A DNA stretch of 43,134 nt from assembly GCA_905193225.1 (NCBI GenBank), contig CAJJNV010000017.1, positions 1 through 43,134 of the forward strand, read 5' to 3'. The stretch's first letter is position 1; each line of letters begins with the position of its first letter. Positions 35,593-43,134 of the stretch are shown in pieces. The notes below the pieces were generated by a model, which saw nothing but the letters and a program-made list of their open reading frames with translations, was not told where the DNA came from and made no database searches. The DNA is from an uncultured Oscillospiraceae bacterium. Lineage in GTDB: Bacteria; Bacillota; Clostridia; Oscillospirales; Acutalibacteraceae. A program made the position numbers and the translations under genes.

Positions 35593-35991
35593 TCAGTTAA
35601 ACCAAAACTGTATTCTGGTTTTATTGGTTTCGGATACTCCGATAGCTACACTGTCAGCGAGCTTTCTCACTGCATTAAATACCTTTATATCCGAACCTCT
35701 GAACACAATGCGGCTAGCCTCTATTACAAGGCCCGCATTTCCCGGCGGAGACGAAGGAAATGATCTTCGAATGATGTCAAATTGGCCAAGGTTTATCTGT
35801 TTGAGCATACTGAAAGCCTTGTAAAAACGTTCTGTTCTTTCCATATTCCTTTTGCTGAGTCCCGGGCTGAGGTAATCGTCACAATAAGAAAGCACCTCAT
35901 CGACAGCCATTGCTCCGGCGTCTTCATCCCAGCAAAAATCTCCCGTTTCTTCCCTGTCTTCAAGCTCAGTTCCGAGCCTTATGTAATCCAT
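35593..35991 (-). CDS. Hypothetical protein B of a two-gene unit
   Basis: Unrecognised, 132 residues, soluble and acidic at the N-terminus (MDYIRLGTELEDREETGDF), with LSKRNMERTERFYKAFSML in the middle and a beta-rich end. I take the ATG at 35991, which has AGAGG 7 nt upstream, over a start 12 codons earlier that lies close to the promoter. A promoter is present (36018-36046). It may be related to the gene that follows at 35091-35468. Its location between a signalling operon and secreted-protein genes gives no firm clue. Confidence 0.62.
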   Translation of the reverse strand: MDYIRLGTELEDREETGDFCWDEDAGAMAVDEVLSYCDDYLSPGLSKRNMERTERFYKAFSMLKQINLGQFDIIRRSFPSSPPGNAGLVIEASRIVFRGSDIKVFNAVRKLADSVAIGVSETNKTRIQFWFN

Positions 35992-36316
35992 AATATTACC
36001 TCTTTTATATTGGGTACATTCTATCACAATGCTTTAGAAATTTCAACAGGTTATTTGCAAAAAAAAGTGTAAAATTTATAAAACTCACCTAATATTTGCT
36101 TCAAACAGACCCCCCGTTAGAGGCAGCAAAATATAGTTTGCAAACCATCCTCAATATAAAATTACCTGATCCTCTTTCCGAACATAATAACCGAATCACA
36201 AATAAAAGCTAATTTCAGAGGCGGCTGCTCGTGCTGCCGAGTGGTTTTCGCGTAGGCATAGAATTAAAATTAGGATGTTCTATGAAAAGAGAAATCCGAG
36301 CCCTTCACCAATTGGT
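35992..36316. other. Intergenic stretch
   Basis: Holds the promoter of the gene ending at 35593 and the terminator of the AWF-motif protein gene. The remaining about 240 bp is AT-rich with no gene seen. Confidence 0.55.
36018..36046 (-). promoter_or_regulatory. Promoter of the small two-gene unit
   Basis: Minus strand TTGAAA (36046-36041), 17-bp spacer, TAGAAT (36023-36018). Confidence 0.7.
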
Positions 36317-36327
36317 TTAGGGTTCGG
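36284..36327 (-). terminator. Terminator of the AWF-motif protein gene
   Basis: Minus strand stem CCGAACCC / GGGCTCGG (one mismatch) followed by ATTTCTCTTTTC. Its 5' arm overlaps the last codons of the gene. Confidence 0.6.
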
Positions 36328-36985
36328 GTTCTGTCGGTGCGGTTGCCGAGGGTTCGGGTGCGGTGGTTGCACTTTCTGCCGGAGTGCTGCTCGGCGTTGT
36401 AGGAGTTGTAGGTGTGGTCAGAGCAGTAGGCTCGGCTGACGGCTTGGCGGTCACGCTGTTATCCGGTGCTTGGATGTTGCTTTGCTGTGAGCCGGTGGCG
36501 GTAATAAAATCGTAGTTATGAAGCGTGGCGTCGTGTGAGTTTGTTCCCCATTTGGGAGTGAGTGTGATGGTTGTGCCTGCGGCTGCGTTTACGGTAAAGG
36601 TGAATGTGCCGTTTGCAAAAATCTGCTCGGTGTAGTAGGTTTCATCACCGATTTTTACGCTGCAATAGCCTGTTGCGCCCGATGTTCCGCCGGCTGACAG
36701 CGTGATTTTACAATTGCCGCTTTCGGGTACGGCCACAGTCTTTACTTCGGTAAGCTCGGCTGTGTCACTACCGATTTGATAGGACGGCTTGTAGGACGAG
36801 CTTTGAATTGCCGTTGTGCCTGTTGAGGTGCTTGCGGTAAACCACGCCCAGCTTGCGCCGCAAAGACAGACGGCGCACACGGCAATACCGATGACCGACA
36901 CGGCAGGGGCGCTCATAATACTGTCATTGCGGTTTCGCTTCTCCGCGTGCTTTGGCTTATGAAAGAAAATGCGGTATATCTTCAT
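36317..36985 (-). CDS. Membrane-anchored or secreted protein with AWF-type signal and Thr/Pro-rich tail
   Basis: A 222-residue protein starting MKIYRIFFHKPK. A basic N-terminus (HAEKRNRN) is followed by one hydrophobic segment (residues about 24-48) ending CGASWAWFTAS. This resembles the SipW-dependent signal sequences of TasA/camelysin-like fibre proteins. Residues 50-160 look like a beta-sandwich; the last about 50 residues are Thr/Pro/Ser/Glu repeats typical of cell-wall spacers. No LPXTG sorting signal. The ribosome site before this Met is weak, so the start is uncertain; the frame stays open upstream through a SLOG-family remnant. Divergent from the giant RHS gene. Confidence 0.6.
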   Translation of the reverse strand: MKIYRIFFHKPKHAEKRNRNDSIMSAPAVSVIGIAVCAVCLCGASWAWFTASTSTGTTAIQSSSYKPSYQIGSDTAELTEVKTVAVPESGNCKITLSAGGTSGATGYCSVKIGDETYYTEQIFANGTFTFTVNAAAGTTITLTPKWGTNSHDATLHNYDFITATGSQQSNIQAPDNSVTAKPSAEPTALTTPTTPTTPSSTPAESATTAPEPSATAPTEPEP

Positions 36986-37072
36986 AACATTGCGCTCGGT
37001 CACAAATGGAATAAGGCAGAGGTAAAGGCAGCGGAGTTCTCTGCGCCAATAGCGATATTCGTTATAGTCTGC

Positions 37073-37267
37073 CGCACGGTTTACCGTCTTTCCCTGTTTT
37101 TCCGCAAGGCCTTTGAACTTTGCGGCTCCCGAGCCGACAGGGCTGCTTACATGTGTTATGACATAATCCGAGCGGCGTATCATCCATCTGTTCCGATAAC
37201 AGACCGCATACCGCCTCGGAACGGTTTCAATCCCGTCGGAGAACGCAGGCGGTATTGCTCCACCGAA
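37073..37267 (-). pseudogene. Remnant of a SLOG-family (DUF1273/YpsA-like) protein
   Basis: About 65 residues on the minus strand read SDGIETVPRRYAVCYRNRWM, then IRRSDYVITHVSSPVGSGAA and KFKGLAEKQGKTVN. This is the pattern of the C-terminal part of small SLOG proteins (RNxWM-x3-DxVI-x4-GGA-x9-GK). The N-terminal nucleotide-binding half is missing and no ribosome site was found. The frame runs on into the AWF-motif gene without a stop. I read it as a broken gene; a domain search would settle it. Confidence 0.45.
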
Positions 37268-37326
37268 GCGCAGGGTTAAGGCCAAAAGGCGCTGAAATTG
37301 CCTTTTGAATTTAAACAAAATTTTAA

Positions 37327-37355
37327 TTGACATTATGAAATTTTTTGTGTATAAT
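37327..37355 (+). promoter_or_regulatory. Promoter of the giant RHS gene
   Basis: Perfect consensus TTGACA (37327-37332), 17-bp spacer, TATAAT (37350-37355). Confidence 0.88.
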
Positions 37356-37598
37356 TCTACTGTGAGATTTAGGGAATTTGTATAAGGAGATGATAATTCA
37401 GAGTTTTTTGAAAAATTTCGGCGAAAAAATCCTGCCGAGCGCGTACAAAGCAAGAACAAATCCGGCAAATTAAGACAAAGACAGCAAATCCTAAAAGCAG
37501 TTGAAGACCTTTAACAAAAGCGGCATTTTACCACCAAGGCAAGTCCTTTTATACACCCTTTTTTCTTTTTGACCAAAGGCAACAAACGGAGGAGAATT

Positions 37599-40500
37599 AT
37601 GAAAAAAACATCACTGAAAATGCTGTCGCTTATACTGTCTGTTCTTGTGACCGTCCAGGTGTTTTACGCACCCCTTTACGCCTCGGCCGAAAACGAAGTG
37701 TCGACTGTTTCGCAGGACGAAACGGCCGGCTTTTCAAATACAGCGGAACAAACCGACGGCGAAGTGTCGGACGGTGCCGACGGCTCCGCTCAGGATGACG
37801 GTCACTTTACCGTTTTAAGAGAGGTACCCGAGCTGAGGGAGCAGTGCGTCAAGCACTTTGAGCTTAGCAACGGGAAAATGATGGCGGCCGAGTATCAGGT
37901 TCCCGTCCACTTTGAGCAGGACGGAAAATGGACGGACATCGACAACAGCCTTGTTGAAGAGACTTCCCTTTCCGACAGCAGCTGCCCGGACGGTAAGGCC
38001 GATGAACGGTCCTCTCATGATCGCCGAACCGCCGTCGAGAGGGAGGCTGCGCAGGGAGAATCGTCAATAGAGCAAGAAGGTGCGGCCGAAGTAACCGCCT
38101 CCGCCGAAAAAAACTCTGCCGAAAGCGGTTCTGCCTCGGATGAAATTACCGCAAAAGACGGTTCCCCGGCCGAGGAGGCTTCGACCGACAACGAGCAGGG
38201 GTATGCAAACACCGAAAACTCCTTTAAAATTAAATTTGCAAAAAAATCGAGTTCCAAAAAGCTTGTTAAAATAAAAAAAGACGGTTATCAGCTCTCGTGG
38301 GGGATAAACCGCGCGAAAAATAAATCAATCAGGGTTGAAGCGGCCGAAAAGAAGTCGGAAAACGGACAAAAAGACCCCACGGTGCCGGATAAGCTTTCCT
38401 CGTCGGTCACATATCCCGATGTTTTTGACGGGGTGGATTTTGAATATTCGGTAATTTCCGATTTTATTAAGGAAAACATTGTCTTAAAGAAGCGGCTTTC
38501 CTCATATTCGTTTGAGTTTTCCCTTTCGTCCGAAAAGCTTACACCCGAGCTTAAAGACAACACCGTTGAGTTTAAAAATAAAGGCGGCGAGGTCGTTTTT
38601 ATTATACCCGCTCCCTTTATGTACGACGCGGCGGGCGAGCAGTCTCAGGGCGTTACCCTCGCGATAAATCAGGGCAAAAACAAAGATGAATATATCCTTA
38701 CGGTAACTCCGGATAAGCAGTGGATAGACAGGCAGGACCGTCAATTCCCCGTGGTCATCGATCCCGTCATCCAGACTACCGTTACCTATCAAAACGGATT
38801 TTCCAGCGGATATGTTTTTCGGTGCTCAAACGGCACCCTCGGAAAAAACACCACTACCCAGCACATGTATGTGGGAGAGATCACCGAAGGCTTAAACGCC
38901 AAGTCAAAAGCATATATAAAATATACCCTGCCCACCCTTAAAGAAGGGGACAAGGTCTGCGAAGCATACATGGGTATTTGCCAATATCTCAACGCCACCC
39001 CATCGGGAAAAGACGCCACCGGCATCGCTGGAGGAAAATTCCGCATCAATGTCCACAAAATTACCCAGAGCTGGACAAACAGCACCATAAGCTGGAACAC
39101 CGCATACGACCCGGCTCCCATGGACAGTCAAAACACCGACTGCCTTTCTGCGGGTTGGGACAGCTTTAACATAACCCGAGCGGTCAAGGAATGGTACGAC
39201 GGCAAGCAAAATAACGGTATCATGTTTGTTGCAAACGAATATAAAAACGGCGACGCCAGAAGATATGTTACCAAAGACGCAGGCTCGGAATACGGAGACT
39301 ATCGCCCGCAGCTTATTGTCGTGTATCTTAACACCATGGGACTCAACGATTTTAATTCCTATAAGACCTACGACATGGGTCACGCGGGAACCGCATATAT
39401 CAATGAATATACCGGCAAGGTCACCCACATCGTAGAGGACATTGCCTATCAAAGCAATTTCCCCACGGTTGAGATAAGGCATGTTAACAACACTGCCTGG
39501 AAAGACGCTCAGGAGGGCTATGGAAAGGGCTGGTCGCTTAACATTTGCGAAAGCGTGGCGCTCATTCCGCAAAGCAGCGGCCTCGCCTCAAAATACAAGA
39601 TAAAATACCGCGACGAGGACGGCACCGAAATATACTTTTTGGAAAACGGCTCGACCACCGGTCTAAAGGACGAGGTGGGCCGAGGAATGACCCTTTTAAT
39701 GCCCTCGGGCTCTGCCACGACATACACCATAACCATGAAGGACGGCACAAAAAAGGTCTTTGACTCGTGGGGAAGCCTTTACGAAATACAGTATACCGAC
39801 GGCAAAAAGACCACCATCGGACTGAGCAATCACAAGCCCGTATCGGTCACCGATTTTGCCGGAAGAGCGGCCACCCTTACCTACGGAAGCGACGGGCTTT
39901 TGACCGAAATTTCGGCAACCTCAAGCAGAAAAATAAATTACACCTATTCTTCGGGGAAATTAACCAAAATCAGCCTTTATAACGGCCTTGAAAGCACCTT
40001 CGCCTATACCTCTGACAATGCCTTAAAGGAGGTTTATGACGGCGATCTTTGCTTCGGCATGCAATATTCAAACGGAAAGCTTGAGGCCGTTTACGAAGCT
40101 CCCCATAACACAGGGGCGAAGTATGTCATGTGGGCGGAATATTTCACCGACAAGACCCTTTTCACCCACCCCGGCCCTTCGGCAAGAATAGATTCACAGG
40201 CCTCCGACCGTTTTTATCAGCACTGCCTTTTTAACAGCTACGGTCAGAAAATATCCGACTATGTTACCAACGCCTATCTTACCGACAGCAGCATGACTCC
40301 CGAATTTTACGGTGTGGAATGCAACGAATATTCCCCCGTTTTGACCGAGGGCAGTCTTTCGCGAAACAACAAGCTGTTGACAAGCTATGCGGCAAACGAC
40401 GCGGCCAATCTTTTGTCCGATCCGAGCTTTGAAAAAGATAACGGCTCCTGGAGCAGCTCAACTGATTTTTCATATAACAGCGATTCCTCCAAGGCCTATG

Positions 40501-43134
40501 CCGGCAACAAATCGGGCAAATTTTACCGTTCCTCCAACGGCCCCGAAAAGATTCTTTATCAAACCGTTAATCTTCCTGCCGGAACATACACCTTCTCGGC
40601 CTATGTAAAGGCGGAAAGCCTTTCGGGCGGAGCCTTCGGCGTGGCCAAGTCGAACGGCGGGCTGACCCTGTCGGGCTCCGGTTCCTGCAAAATTACCTCC
40701 CCTTCTGCCCAGTGGCAGCGGCTTTTCACTGCTTTTAAGCTTACAAAACAGGAAAGTGTCAAGGTTGGCTTCGTACTCGAAGAGGATGTAAGAGGGCCGA
40801 TCTATGTCGACTGCGCCCAGCTCACGAGAGGCGAAAGCCCGAGCGCTCCCAATCTTCTTGAAAACTCCAACATGGAAAAAGGCTCGGTGGGCTGGACAGC
40901 CTCCTCAACCGTCACAAGTCAGGACGGTTACAAGGCAAATTCAAGCGACAATTTGTTTAAAACCTCCTATCGCCTTTCGGGAGATTTAACGACCGACAAA
41001 TACTTCTATCAGGACATTCCCGTTATGGGCTCCCCCACCGACACATACATTCTCAGCGGTTGGGCAAAGGGCAGCAGTCTGCCCGAAAAAAGCCAAACAT
41101 CCGACGGTCAATCGGTAACAAACAACTCTCGGTTTGATGTGGAAATAACCGTTACCTACACAAACGGTACCACCCAAAAAATCGACGGTCTTAAATTTGA
41201 CCGATATAACCGCGACTGGCAGTTCCTCACCAAATGCTTTACCGTGGCGCACAAAACAAACAGCTCCCTTTCGCCCAAGAGCATAAGGGTGGCCTGCAAT
41301 TATTTTAAAAACAGCGGTGAAGCCCTTTTCGACAACATCCAGCTCATAAAGGACGCCACCCCGTCCTATACCTACGACGATGACGGAAACATCGTTTCGG
41401 TAAAGGATCTGGCAAAACAGCGGTCGGAATACGACTTTAGAAACAACAAGGTGGTCAGCGCCCTAAATCCCACCGGCAGCAGATTTGTCAATGTCTATTC
41501 GTCAGACGACAAAAACGAGCTCAAGGCCTCCGAAAGCGACGGCGTTACCTACGCATATTCCTACGACGATTCCACCCGGAATGTCACATCGGCAAGGAGC
41601 ATTGCCTCGGCCTTTAAAAAGGATGTATACTTCCACATAGTTACCACCCAAAAGAACTATGTCCTTGACCTTTCCAACAACCAAAGCGCCGACGGCACGG
41701 CGGTCAAATACTATCCGCCCCATTTTGCCAACAACCAGACCTTCAAGTTTGTTCAGGAAGGTACGACCGCATGGTACACCATCCGTCCCTACAGCCACCC
41801 CAACAAGGTACTGGGCTGTAAAAACGGCGGAACCTCCTCGGGCACCGAGATCGTTCTCCAAAGCTACACCGGCGCCGATTCCCAGCTTTGGAAGGTGGAC
41901 AAAAACTCCGACGGAACATATCGCTTCACGCCGAAGCATGCTCAATCCATGCGCCTCGACGCGCCCGACCCCTACTCCGGCTCTTCATCCTACCGCAGCC
42001 TTATTATCTACTCCTCAAACTCCGGAAAGGCGCAGAAATTCACCCTTATGGCCAAAAACGGCACCTCCCTGCCTTACAGTGAGGCCACCGCGACCTACGA
42101 CCAAAAGGGCGTTCACATCAAAACCGTTTCGGACATGGACGGCGTTGCCGCCGAATATTCATACGGAGATTCCGACAAGCTTTTCAGTCTTACCGGCAGA
42201 ACCTCCACCACCATGTACATCAGCCCCGATGACGAGCTTAACTATGCCGTTTGGGAAAGAGGCAAAAACGACACAAACCTCAGCGCCAAAGTGCATTACT
42301 ACTATACCGGTAAAAATCTTACCAAAATCATATCCCCAGGGGCAACATATAACTTCGAATACGACGCTTTCGGCAACCGCACGAAAACCAAGGTCGGCTC
42401 CACCGCCCTCATGACCAACACATACATGGGCGACAACCGCAGTATTTCAGAAAGCGTCTACGGCAACGGCGACAGTATCGATTACAAATACGACAAATTC
42501 GGTCGGAATATCGAGGTTGTAAAAACCACCGCGTCGGATTCTTCGAAAGACAAGGCTTCGTGGATATACGATGGCTACGGCAATATCAGTCAAATGACCG
42601 ACAACTCCTCCGGCGCCACCTTCTCCACCAACTATGTCTACGATTCCATCGGCCGTATATCCTCCTTTAACCGAAACGACGGCTACGGCGCCGATGTGGC
42701 CTACGACACATACAACCGCATCAAGGACATTCGGTACAAAACTGTTGACGGAAGCAGAGGGGTAAGCTATAATTACAACAATGATACCAACCTGATTGAC
42801 ACAGCCACCTACGACGGCTATGAGCTCAACTATTTCTACGACGGTCTTAACCGCCTCAAGCGCAGAGCGTTCATTGTTACCTCACCCTCGGGGGTCATGT
42901 CGGGTATTCACGAAAAATTTTACTACCGTACCTCTGGCAACAGAACCGACAGCCGCGTTACCTCCCACTCCTTCAACAACATCCTCATGTGGTACGAATA
43001 CGATACCTCCGGCAACATAACCAAGATCACCGACAGCGCCGGAAACATCAAACATAAATACACCTATGACGACCTCGGCCGGCTTAAGACCGAGATAAAC
43101 ATAGGTGAGGGAGATCAAAGCGAGACGGCGGTAA
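37599..43134 (+). CDS. Giant secreted RHS/YD-repeat protein with DNRLRE, lectin-like and ricin-type domains (partial, 3' end outside window)
   Basis: The frame stays open from the ATG (GGAGGAG upstream) to the window edge, 1845 codons without a stop. Residues 1-30 are a signal peptide ending YASA. Residues 30-210 are acidic and low-complexity. Residues 210-390 end in FPVVIDPVI. A DNRLRE-type beta domain covers about 390-575 (DSFNITRAVKEWYDG). RHS-core-like sequence follows at 660-800 (DEDGTEIYFLENG). Two carbohydrate-binding-like beta-sandwiches start NLLSDPSFEKDNGSW (about 936) and NLLENSNMEKGSVGW (about 1085). A ricin-type beta-trefoil lies at about 1340-1480 (NYVLDLSNNQ, DSQLWKV). YD repeats run from 1490 onwards (YDGYGNISQMTDNSSG, YDDLGRLKTE). 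RHS proteins wrap a variable C-terminal, often toxic, domain; here that end is not visible. Confidence 0.9.
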   Translation, partial: MKKTSLKMLSLILSVLVTVQVFYAPLYASAENEVSTVSQDETAGFSNTAEQTDGEVSDGADGSAQDDGHFTVLREVPELREQCVKHFELSNGKMMAAEYQVPVHFEQDGKWTDIDNSLVEETSLSDSSCPDGKADERSSHDRRTAVEREAAQGESSIEQEGAAEVTASAEKNSAESGSASDEITAKDGSPAEEASTDNEQGYANTENSFKIKFAKKSSSKKLVKIKKDGYQLSWGINRAKNKSIRVEAAEKKSENGQKDPTVPDKLSSSVTYPDVFDGVDFEYSVISDFIKENIVLKKRLSSYSFEFSLSSEKLTPELKDNTVEFKNKGGEVVFIIPAPFMYDAAGEQSQGVTLAINQGKNKDEYILTVTPDKQWIDRQDRQFPVVIDPVIQTTVTYQNGFSSGYVFRCSNGTLGKNTTTQHMYVGEITEGLNAKSKAYIKYTLPTLKEGDKVCEAYMGICQYLNATPSGKDATGIAGGKFRINVHKITQSWTNSTISWNTAYDPAPMDSQNTDCLSAGWDSFNITRAVKEWYDGKQNNGIMFVANEYKNGDARRYVTKDAGSEYGDYRPQLIVVYLNTMGLNDFNSYKTYDMGHAGTAYINEYTGKVTHIVEDIAYQSNFPTVEIRHVNNTAWKDAQEGYGKGWSLNICESVALIPQSSGLASKYKIKYRDEDGTEIYFLENGSTTGLKDEVGRGMTLLMPSGSATTYTITMKDGTKKVFDSWGSLYEIQYTDGKKTTIGLSNHKPVSVTDFAGRAATLTYGSDGLLTEISATSSRKINYTYSSGKLTKISLYNGLESTFAYTSDNALKEVYDGDLCFGMQYSNGKLEAVYEAPHNTGAKYVMWAEYFTDKTLFTHPGPSARIDSQASDRFYQHCLFNSYGQKISDYVTNAYLTDSSMTPEFYGVECNEYSPVLTEGSLSRNNKLLTSYAANDAANLLSDPSFEKDNGSWSSSTDFSYNSDSSKAYAGNKSGKFYRSSNGPEKILYQTVNLPAGTYTFSAYVKAESLSGGAFGVAKSNGGLTLSGSGSCKITSPSAQWQRLFTAFKLTKQESVKVGFVLEEDVRGPIYVDCAQLTRGESPSAPNLLENSNMEKGSVGWTASSTVTSQDGYKANSSDNLFKTSYRLSGDLTTDKYFYQDIPVMGSPTDTYILSGWAKGSSLPEKSQTSDGQSVTNNSRFDVEITVTYTNGTTQKIDGLKFDRYNRDWQFLTKCFTVAHKTNSSLSPKSIRVACNYFKNSGEALFDNIQLIKDATPSYTYDDDGNIVSVKDLAKQRSEYDFRNNKVVSALNPTGSRFVNVYSSDDKNELKASESDGVTYAYSYDDSTRNVTSARSIASAFKKDVYFHIVTTQKNYVLDLSNNQSADGTAVKYYPPHFANNQTFKFVQEGTTAWYTIRPYSHPNKVLGCKNGGTSSGTEIVLQSYTGADSQLWKVDKNSDGTYRFTPKHAQSMRLDAPDPYSGSSSYRSLIIYSSNSGKAQKFTLMAKNGTSLPYSEATATYDQKGVHIKTVSDMDGVAAEYSYGDSDKLFSLTGRTSTTMYISPDDELNYAVWERGKNDTNLSAKVHYYYTGKNLTKIISPGATYNFEYDAFGNRTKTKVGSTALMTNTYMGDNRSISESVYGNGDSIDYKYDKFGRNIEVVKTTASDSSKDKASWIYDGYGNISQMTDNSSGATFSTNYVYDSIGRISSFNRNDGYGADVAYDTYNRIKDIRYKTVDGSRGVSYNYNNDTNLIDTATYDGYELNYFYDGLNRLKRRAFIVTSPSGVMSGIHEKFYYRTSGNRTDSRVTSHSFNNILMWYEYDTSGNITKITDSAGNIKHKYTYDDLGRLKTEINIGEGDQSETAV

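Larger units (their letters stand above)
36986..37598. other. Divergent intergenic region between the AWF gene and the RHS gene
   Basis: Contains the SLOG-family remnant (minus) and the RHS promoter with a leader of about 235 nt. A 27-codon frame starting at an ATG directly after AAGGAG (37391) is too close to its ribosome site to support. Confidence 0.5.

Noticed and set aside
36317..37468. A single 383-residue protein
   Set aside because: Its N-terminal 160 residues include a SLOG-like piece and non-protein-like sequence over the RHS promoter region. The signal-like segment in the middle fits a start at 36985.
38015..39572. Several minus-strand frames opposite the RHS gene
   Set aside because: They have no ribosome sites or family motifs, and the plus-strand frame is continuous with recognisable domains.

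Overview
The window looks like a chromosomal segment of an anaerobic Gram-positive bacterium of the class Clostridia, probably a gut Oscillospirales/Ruminococcaceae-like lineage. The evidence is consensus TTGACA-17-TATAAT promoters, strong AGGAGG-type ribosome sites, a T-box riboswitch, a type III glutamine synthetase, many Fe-S enzymes, and LytTR/GHKL signalling. No phage, insertion sequence or CRISPR array was seen.

Layout. Positions 1-2.0 kb (minus) hold an ECF-type S component and an Fe-S aldo/keto reductase whose promoter has the 19-bp spacer and dyad of MerR-family control. tRNA-Trp lies at 2.26 kb. From 2.8 to 23 kb runs a nitrogen/glutamine island. On the minus strand are asnB under an asparagine T-box, an ammonium channel fused to a PII domain, and glnN. 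On the plus strand are a five-gene split ('archaeal-type') glutamate synthase operon, a compact type I glutamine synthetase, an ANTAR RNA-binding regulator, pyrG, and carA-carB. Almost every enzyme here makes or consumes glutamine or ammonia.

The most striking non-coding signal is a set of three short hairpins with the same design: a C-G closed six-base loop with A at position 1 and G at position 4. Each starts at or near a transcription start or terminator, and each overlaps the 5' arm of an intrinsic terminator. Two are in the glnN-amt leader and one is in the glutamate synthase leader. They match the RNA targets of ANTAR antiterminators, and an ANTAR protein with a degenerate receiver domain is encoded at the end of the same cluster. 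I infer a self-contained antitermination circuit for nitrogen assimilation.

From 23 to 26.4 kb (minus) is an operon of an FAD dehydrogenase, a gamma-carbonic-anhydrase-like protein, an Mrp/NBP35 ATPase and a C_GCAxxG_C_C protein. Next come a methyltransferase, then an AraC regulator divergent from a GH4 alpha-galactosidase, a zinc-ribbon membrane protein, and a LytTR two-component pair. From 35 to 43 kb the region is accessory in character. It holds two small unknown genes, a membrane-anchored AWF-motif secreted protein next to a SLOG-family remnant, and the first 1845 codons of a giant secreted RHS/YD-repeat protein with DNRLRE, lectin-like and ricin-type domains, cut by the window edge.
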